NCBI GenBank assembly: GCA_937917025.1
Contig: CALFSF010000356.1
Location: forward strand, 1 to 10,707
DNA length: 10,707 bases
Origin: an uncultured Paraburkholderia sp.
GTDB taxonomy: Bacteria > Pseudomonadota > Gammaproteobacteria > Burkholderiales > Burkholderiaceae
Direction: 5' to 3'
Shown here: positions 5,795 to 10,707 of the stretch, one piece after another
How the letters are laid out: the number at the start of each line of letters is the position of its first letter
Numbering within the stretch: the stretch's first letter is position 1
The notes under the pieces: model-generated
Database searches by the model: none
What the model saw: only the letters and a program-made list of their open reading frames with translations
What the model was told of the DNA's origin: nothing
Position numbers and translations under genes: made by a program

Positions 5795-5933
5795 GCGACA
5801 TGCAGCAATCGCTTACACTGGACCCATGCCGTCGTCGCGCGCCATCGCATTCCGTTGCGCCGGGTTGGACCCGAAGCACCGGAGCCCGCTCAATGGCGCG
5901 CGTAGCCCGATAGAACCAACGGAACACCATTCG

Positions 5934-7604
5934 ATGAAGAATTCCGCGGATCGCCATCCAGTCCACTTCGCACTCGACACCGCACGCAGCGCTGCCGGCG
6001 AGCTCGGCCAGCACGCCCTCGACGAATTCGCAGCCGGCCGCCTCACGCGCCGCGAACTGCTGCGCTACGCGGGCGCGATCGGACTTTCGCTCGCAGGCGG
6101 CGGCCTCTTCGCAGCGCCGCGCGCGCACGCCGAGAGCTCGCCCAAAGGCGCGAACGCGACGATCCGCGTCGCGCACCTGATGCCGGGCGGCGCGGTCGAT
6201 CCGTTGACCGTGACGGACGCAGGCGGCCTCTCGCTCCTGAACCAGACCGGCGAATTCCTCATCAACGACGACGAGCATTCGCAGCTGCAACCCGCCCTCG
6301 CGCTGTCATGGCAGCCGAACGCGAAGGGCGACGTGTGGACGTTCAAGCTCCGTCAGAACGTGAAATTCCACGACGGCCAGACGTTTGGCGCAAAGGACGT
6401 GGTCGCCACGTTCGACCGGCTTGCCGATCCCGCAACCGGCTCGGCTGCGCTCTCGGTGCTGAAGGGCGTCCTGTCGAAAGGCGGTGCGAAGGTCGTCGAC
6501 GAACACACCGTCGCGTTCCATCTCGACGCGCCGAACGGCAACTTTCCGTACTACGTGTCGTCGGACAATTACAACGCCGTGATGCTGCCGGCGAACTACG
6601 CGGGCAACTACGAGAAGACGTTCATAGGCACGGGCGCGTTCAAGCTCGAATCGTATCAACCGAAGGTCAGCGCCTCGTTCGTGCGCAATCCCGATTACTG
6701 GGGTGAAAAGGCGCTGCCGCAACGCGTGCTGTTTTCGTTTTACGCCGACGAACAGGCGCAGATACTCGCGCTGCAGGGCCGTCAGGCCGACGTGATGGGC
6801 ACGTTCACCGTGCAGGGCGGCTCGGGCATTCTCAACAATCCCGGCTTCAAGGTGATCGGCGTGCGTTCGAGCGCGCATCGGCAGATGCACATGCGCAACG
6901 ACAATCCGCTCTTCAAGGACAAGCGCGTGCGCCAGGCGCTCGCGCTGTCGCTCGATCGCGAGGTGATGGTGCGCGGGCTCTTCAAGGGCCGCGCGATGGT
7001 CGCGAACGACAACCCGTTTGCATCCGTCTTTCCTTCGTCGGACATGAGCGTGCCGCAGCGCAGGCTCGACGTCGCGAAGGCCAAGCAACTGCTCGCGCAG
7101 GCCGGCGTTCCCAACGGTTTCGACGTCACGCTCACGACCGAGAAATACATGGAGATTCCCGATCTCGCCGTCGTCGTGCAGAACGCGGCGAAGGCGATCG
7201 GCGTGCGGATCAACCTGAAGGTGGAAAGCCAGTCGCTGTATTACGGCGCGGGCACGCCGGGCAAATCGGACTGGCTCGACTCGCCGCTCGGCATCACCGA
7301 TTACGGTCACCGCGGCGTGCCGAACGTGTTCCTGAACGCACCGCTCACGAGCGGCGGCACGTGGAACGCGGCGCATTTCAGGAACCCGCAGTACGACAGG
7401 CTCGTTGCGGACTTCGTCGGCGCGCTCGACGTCGGATCGCAGAAGAAAATCGCCGGCCAGATCGAAACCCTGCTGCTGGACGAGACGCCGATCATCATTC
7501 CGTACTTCTACGACCAGTTGATCGCGACACGCAGCGCACTCTCCGGCGTGCGTTTCACCGCGATCGCGCAACTGTATTTCGACCGCGCGGTGCTGGCGGC
7601 CTGA
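5934..7604 (+). CDS. ABC transporter solute-binding protein, family 5 (DppA/OppA type), Tat signal
   Basis: A 556-residue periplasmic binding protein of the extracellular SBP family 5, which captures di-/oligopeptides, nickel, glutathione or related compounds for a dipeptide-class importer. The N-terminus carries a twin-arginine signal: TRRELLR (residues 38-44, Arg39-Arg40), hydrophobic AGAIGLSLAGGGLFAA, and likely cleavage after AHA (66). Tat export implies folding in the cytosol. Family segments include LQPALALSWQPNAKGDVWTF, the KFHDGQTFGAKDVVATFDRL region, FIGTGAFKLESYQP, RNPDYWG and KRVRQALALSLDREV. The start is ATG 5934; an in-frame ATG at 5826 adds 36 unlike residues and is less likely, though the Shine-Dalgarno at 5934 is weak (GGA at 5921-5923). 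It is followed after 80 bases by the first permease. Substrate cannot be assigned. Confidence 0.9.
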   Translation: MKNSADRHPVHFALDTARSAAGELGQHALDEFAAGRLTRRELLRYAGAIGLSLAGGGLFAAPRAHAESSPKGANATIRVAHLMPGGAVDPLTVTDAGGLSLLNQTGEFLINDDEHSQLQPALALSWQPNAKGDVWTFKLRQNVKFHDGQTFGAKDVVATFDRLADPATGSAALSVLKGVLSKGGAKVVDEHTVAFHLDAPNGNFPYYVSSDNYNAVMLPANYAGNYEKTFIGTGAFKLESYQPKVSASFVRNPDYWGEKALPQRVLFSFYADEQAQILALQGRQADVMGTFTVQGGSGILNNPGFKVIGVRSSAHRQMHMRNDNPLFKDKRVRQALALSLDREVMVRGLFKGRAMVANDNPFASVFPSSDMSVPQRRLDVAKAKQLLAQAGVPNGFDVTLTTEKYMEIPDLAVVVQNAAKAIGVRINLKVESQSLYYGAGTPGKSDWLDSPLGITDYGHRGVPNVFLNAPLTSGGTWNAAHFRNPQYDRLVADFVGALDVGSQKKIAGQIETLLLDETPIIIPYFYDQLIATRSALSGVRFTAIAQLYFDRAVLAA

Positions 7605-7684
7605 GCGGTCCAGGCAACCCGGCGGCCACGCCATCCGCGCATCGCATCTGGCGCCAGTTCCATCAGCCCATCAGCGAGCATTCG

Positions 7685-8695
7685 ATGTCGACAACGGCTA
7701 CTTCTCCCACACAGCGCGCGTCGGGCGGCAACGCAGGCCGCGTCGCGCGCTTCGTGGCGAAGCGCGTCGCGCTCTCGCTGGTGACGCTGTGGCTGCTTTC
7801 CGTGCTCGTGTTCGCGGGCGGCCAGCTGCTGCCGGGCGATATCGGCCGCACGGTGCTCGGGCCGCTCGCCGATGCGCGCGCGGTCGCAGCGCTCAATCAT
7901 CAGCTCGGCGCGGACCGGCCGCTCCTCACGCAATACGTCGACTGGATCACGCACTTCGTGCGCGGCGACATGGGTATGTCGTACGTATTCCGCGCGCCGG
8001 TCGCGCCGTTTGTCATCACCGCGCTCGGCCTTTCCGCGAAGCTCGGCCTGCTTGCGTTCGTCGTCGTGGTGCCGCTCGGTATCGCGGGCGGCGTGTGGGC
8101 CGCGATGCACGCAGGGCGCTGGATCGATCGCACCATCAGCATCACCGGGCTTTCGGCGACGGTCGTGCCGGAATTCGTGTCGTCGATCGTATTGATCCTG
8201 ATCTTCGGCATCTGGCTGCAATGGTTGCCGATCGAGGCGTCATACCCGCCCGGCGCCGGCGTGTTCGAGCAACTGAGGCATCTGGTCCTGCCGGTGCTGC
8301 CGCTCGTATTCGTGTTCTTCGGCTACATCGCGCGGATGGCGCGCGCCGGCACCGTCGAGGCGCTCGACGCCGACTACACGCGCACCGCGATCCTCAAAGG
8401 ACTGCCGCAACGCGTCGTGATCTGGCGGCACGTGCTGCGCAACGCGCTGCTGCCGACGATCACCGTGGCCGCCACGCAGCTTGGCTACATGATCGGCGGG
8501 CTCGTCGTCGTGGAGACGCTCTTTCACTATCAGGGCATCGGCTCGCTGATCTACAACGCCGCGAAGGCGAAGGATTTCCCGATGCTCGAAGCGGGCGTGC
8601 TGACCATCGGCGTCGTGTACACGGTGGCGAATCTCGCCGCCGATGCGCTACACGTGCTGCTCAATCCGCGTCTGCGTGTGGAGGGGGCCGAATGA
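7685..8695 (+). CDS. ABC transporter permease, DppB/OppB type
   Basis: A 336-residue inner-membrane permease of the binding-protein-dependent family, first of the two subunits of the importer. Hydrophobic segments are visible near residues 28-48, 112-140, 152-180, 198-218, 260-282 and 302-325, the six-helix layout of DppB-like subunits. GDMGMSYVFRAPV (94-106) is the typical periplasmic-loop motif. The EAA-type coupling loop, which contacts the ATPase, is YTRTAILKGLPQRVVIWRHVLRNALLP (231-257). Length is normal for the family. ATG 7685 starts the protein at the usual point just before the first helix; earlier in-frame starts lie inside the binding-protein gene. The ribosome-binding site is weak. 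The stop overlaps the next gene's start (ATGA, 8692-8695), implying coupled translation. Confidence 0.93.
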   Translation: MSTTATSPTQRASGGNAGRVARFVAKRVALSLVTLWLLSVLVFAGGQLLPGDIGRTVLGPLADARAVAALNHQLGADRPLLTQYVDWITHFVRGDMGMSYVFRAPVAPFVITALGLSAKLGLLAFVVVVPLGIAGGVWAAMHAGRWIDRTISITGLSATVVPEFVSSIVLILIFGIWLQWLPIEASYPPGAGVFEQLRHLVLPVLPLVFVFFGYIARMARAGTVEALDADYTRTAILKGLPQRVVIWRHVLRNALLPTITVAATQLGYMIGGLVVVETLFHYQGIGSLIYNAAKAKDFPMLEAGVLTIGVVYTVANLAADALHVLLNPRLRVEGAE

Positions 8696-9558
8696 GCGCC
8701 GTCGTCCCGCCGGAAACCGCGCACCACGAGGCGCCGCGTTACGACCGCCTGCGCGCGCTGCTGCGTTCGCCGACGTTCGTCGCTGGTGCGCTGATCGTGC
8801 TCGGCTGGGTGGTGTGCGCGATTGCCGGGCACTGGATCGCGCCGCTCGATCCGTACGCGTCCGACCCGCTCAATTCGCTCACGCCGCCCGATCGCACGCA
8901 CTGGTTCGGCACCGATCAACTCGGTCGCGACGTGTTCTCGCGCGTCATCACCGGCGCACGCGACATCCTGACGATCGCGCCGCTCGCGACGCTGCTCGGC
9001 ACGCTCGCGGGCACGGCGACAGGTCTTGTCGTCGGTTATTTCGACGGCTGGATCGACAACGTGATCGGCCGCGCGATCGACGCCGTGCTGGCACTCCCGC
9101 TCGTGATCGTCGCGCTGCTCGCGCTGGCGGCGGTGGGCACGTCGAACTTCACGGTGATCCTCGTGATCGGCATCACGTTCACGCCGATGACCGCGCGCAC
9201 GGTGCGCGCCGCCGTGCTCGCCGAACGTCATCTCGACTACGTGGCAGCGGCGCAGCTGCGCGGCGAAAACGCGCTGTACATCATGTTCGCGGAGATCCTG
9301 CCGAACGTGCTGCCGCCGATCGTCGTCGAAGCGAGCGTGCGGCTCGGCTATGCGATCTTCGCGGTCGCGACGCTGTCGTTTCTCGGCTTCGGCATCCAGC
9401 CGCCTTCGGCCGACTGGGGGCTCGCGCTGTCGGAGTCGTACACGCTAATGGCGGGCGGCGCATGGTGGACCGTGGTGTTCGACGCGGCGGCGATTGCGTC
9501 GCTCGTCGTCGGCGTGAACCTGATCGCGGATAGCGTCGAAGGCGTACTCGACCGATGA
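8692..9558 (+). CDS. ABC transporter permease, DppC/OppC type
   Basis: A 288-residue inner-membrane permease, second subunit of the importer. It opens with a cytoplasmic segment and one helix (about 29-48), then the DppC/OppC hallmark HWFGTDQLGRDVFSRVITGAR (70-90), followed by helices near 94-117, 131-149, 152-170, 212-234 and 260-280. The EAA-type loop that docks on the ATPase is LDYVAAAQLRGENALYIMFAEILPNVLPP (181-209). SFLGFGIQPPSADWG (229-243) is another conserved signature. The start ATG 8692 overlaps the previous stop and has a GAGGGGG Shine-Dalgarno (8681-8687) five bases upstream. Its stop overlaps the next gene's start (9555-9558). Length is typical (about 280-300). Confidence 0.94.
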   Translation: MSAVVPPETAHHEAPRYDRLRALLRSPTFVAGALIVLGWVVCAIAGHWIAPLDPYASDPLNSLTPPDRTHWFGTDQLGRDVFSRVITGARDILTIAPLATLLGTLAGTATGLVVGYFDGWIDNVIGRAIDAVLALPLVIVALLALAAVGTSNFTVILVIGITFTPMTARTVRAAVLAERHLDYVAAAQLRGENALYIMFAEILPNVLPPIVVEASVRLGYAIFAVATLSFLGFGIQPPSADWGLALSESYTLMAGGAWWTVVFDAAAIASLVVGVNLIADSVEGVLDR

Positions 9559-10707
9559 ATGCGCCCCCGCCCTCCGCTTTCCCCGCGTTCGACGTCTCGA
9601 AGAGCGAACGCACCGATGCGCTGACGATCGTCGGTCTCACGGTCAGTTACCGCTCGCGCGGACGCGATCGCGAGGTGCTGCAGGACGTATCGTTTCGCGT
9701 GAAGCGCGGCGAGGCGTACGGCCTCGTCGGCGAATCAGGATGCGGCAAGTCGACGGTCGCGATGGCCGCGCTGCGCTATCTGCCGCGTAACGGCAAGGTG
9801 AAGGCCGGCCGCATTCTGATCGCCGGCCAGGACCCCAGCGCGCTCGATCCCGACGCGTTGCGCACGATGCGCGCGAAGTCGATCTCGATGGTGTACCAGG
9901 ATCCGGCGCGCGCGCTCAATCCTTCGCTCACGGTCGCGCGCCAGGTATCGGAGGCGTTCGAGGCCGCGGGCGCGACGCCTCGCGAAGCGCTGGAGCACAC
10001 GGTCGAGATGTTGCGTCGCGTGCAGATCGCGACGCCCGCGCGCGTGATGGGCAGCTATCCGCATCAGCTGTCCGGCGGCATGCAGCAGCGCGTCGTGATC
10101 GCGATGGCGCTCGCGTCGAACCCCGCGCTGCTGATTCTCGACGAACCGACGACGGGTCTCGACGCCACCGTCGAAGCCGAGGTGCTCGATCTCGTCGCGC
10201 AGCTACGCGCGGAGTCCGGCACGGCGGTGCTCTTCATCAGCCACAACCTCGCGGTGATCGGGCGAATGTGCGAGCGCGTCGGCGTGCTGTATGCGGGCAA
10301 GCTCGTCGAGGAAGGCGTGACGCGCGACGTGTTCGCGCGGCCGCGCCATCCGTATACGGTCGGCCTGCTGCGCTGCCTGCCCGTCACGGGGCGCAGCAAG
10401 GATACCGACCGGCTCGATACGATCGCCGGCCAGCTGCCGCTCGCCGGCTCGGTGACGCAAGGCTGCATTTACGCCGAACGCTGCCGTCTCGCCGACGACC
10501 GTTGCCGCCGCGAAGCACCGCCGCCGTATCGCGTGAGCGCGAAGCATGGCGACCAGATGTCGCGCTGCCACTATCACGAGCGTGCAATCGATCTGCCGCG
10601 CAATGCCGGTGAACCGCCGGACGCCGCCGCGCAGTCCCAGTCCGCACCGTCCGCGCGCGGCGGCACGCAACAGCCCGTGCCCGTGTTGCGCGCCGAACAC
10701 GTATCGA
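9555..10707 (+). CDS. dipeptide-class ABC transporter ATP-binding protein, probably a two-domain fusion (gene continues past right edge)
   Basis: 384 codons are visible, with no stop before the window edge. The first ATPase domain is complete: Walker A GESGCGKST (residues 59-67), Q-loop YQDP (Gln115), signature LSGGMQQR (172-179), Walker B LLILDEP (192-198) and switch His230. It is followed by the oligopeptide-transporter C-terminal region HPYTVGLLRCLP and a cysteine set Cys304, Cys310, Cys317 and Cys338; in DppD-like proteins this region binds a [4Fe-4S] cluster. A low-complexity linker (about 348-377, Ala/Gln/Pro/Ser-rich) leads to PVPVLRAEHVS, which looks like the first strand of a second ATPase domain. 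A single domain would normally end near 330, so I infer a DppD-DppF-type fusion like YejF or GsiA. The ATG overlaps the preceding stop. It would hydrolyse ATP to power the two permeases. Confidence 0.93.
   Translation, partial: MNAPPPSAFPAFDVSKSERTDALTIVGLTVSYRSRGRDREVLQDVSFRVKRGEAYGLVGESGCGKSTVAMAALRYLPRNGKVKAGRILIAGQDPSALDPDALRTMRAKSISMVYQDPARALNPSLTVARQVSEAFEAAGATPREALEHTVEMLRRVQIATPARVMGSYPHQLSGGMQQRVVIAMALASNPALLILDEPTTGLDATVEAEVLDLVAQLRAESGTAVLFISHNLAVIGRMCERVGVLYAGKLVEEGVTRDVFARPRHPYTVGLLRCLPVTGRSKDTDRLDTIAGQLPLAGSVTQGCIYAERCRLADDRCRREAPPPYRVSAKHGDQMSRCHYHERAIDLPRNAGEPPDAAAQSQSAPSARGGTQQPVPVLRAEHVS

Noticed and set aside
5826..5933. Earlier ATG for the binding protein
   Set aside because: The added 36 residues are unlike a signal region, and a plausible -10 (TACACT, 5814-5819) lies just upstream, leaving these bases as leader. 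Not fully excluded.
6306..7634. 442-codon open frame antisense to the binding protein
   Set aside because: Same GC-bias artefact, with Arg/His-rich unlikely protein.
7789..8691. Long open frame in the +1 register over the first permease, continuous with the second permease
   Set aside because: Arg/Ala-rich shadow translation of the first permease; the second permease begins at the ATGA overlap at 8692.
1..10707. CRISPR array, insertion sequence, prophage or toxin-antitoxin genes
   Set aside because: No regularly spaced repeats, transposase, integrase or paired small toxin-like genes were seen; the genes are core-type with uniform base use.

Overview
The window looks like chromosome of a Burkholderia-type betaproteobacterium (Paraburkholderia, Caballeronia or Burkholderia; genus not resolved). 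This rests on the high GC content, the strong G/C third-position codon bias that creates many long antisense reading frames, and the close match of the EF-G and isocitrate dehydrogenase sequences to what I know from that group. I see no insertion sequence, integrase, tRNA, rRNA or CRISPR array. It reads as ordinary core chromosome plus one transporter operon.

Layout. (1) 1-496, minus strand: the first 165 codons of NADP-dependent isocitrate dehydrogenase (icd). (2) 497-836: a divergent intergenic region with a perfect 30-bp palindrome that overlaps a good sigma-70-type promoter for (3) rluE, a 23S rRNA pseudouridine synthase (837-1406). Icd and rluE are also divergent neighbours in Escherichia coli. 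(4) 1407-1801: about 395 bases with no convincing gene, then (5) a 61-residue exported Ala/Lys/His-rich protein (1802-1987) with its own terminator. (6) 2134-2640: an exported DUF192 protein, closed by a very strong hairpin terminator. (7) 2966-5071: a complete EF-G gene that is not in the usual str operon and so is probably a second fusA copy, with its own terminator. (8) 5250-5765: a His-rich single-domain cupin.

(9) 5934 to the right edge: a dipeptide/oligopeptide/nickel-class ABC importer. It consists of a periplasmic solute-binding protein with a twin-arginine signal, two inner-membrane permeases, and an ATP-binding protein whose gene runs out of the window. The last three genes are tightly packed, with ATGA overlaps at 8692-8695 and 9555-9558. 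The ATPase appears to enter a second ATPase domain at the window edge, so it is probably a DppD-DppF-type fusion. The substrate cannot be read from the sequence.

I found no clear new biological system. The best leads are the 30-bp palindrome between icd and rluE, the Asr-like small exported protein, the stand-alone EF-G gene with its GC-rich repeat leader, and the His-tailed cupin.
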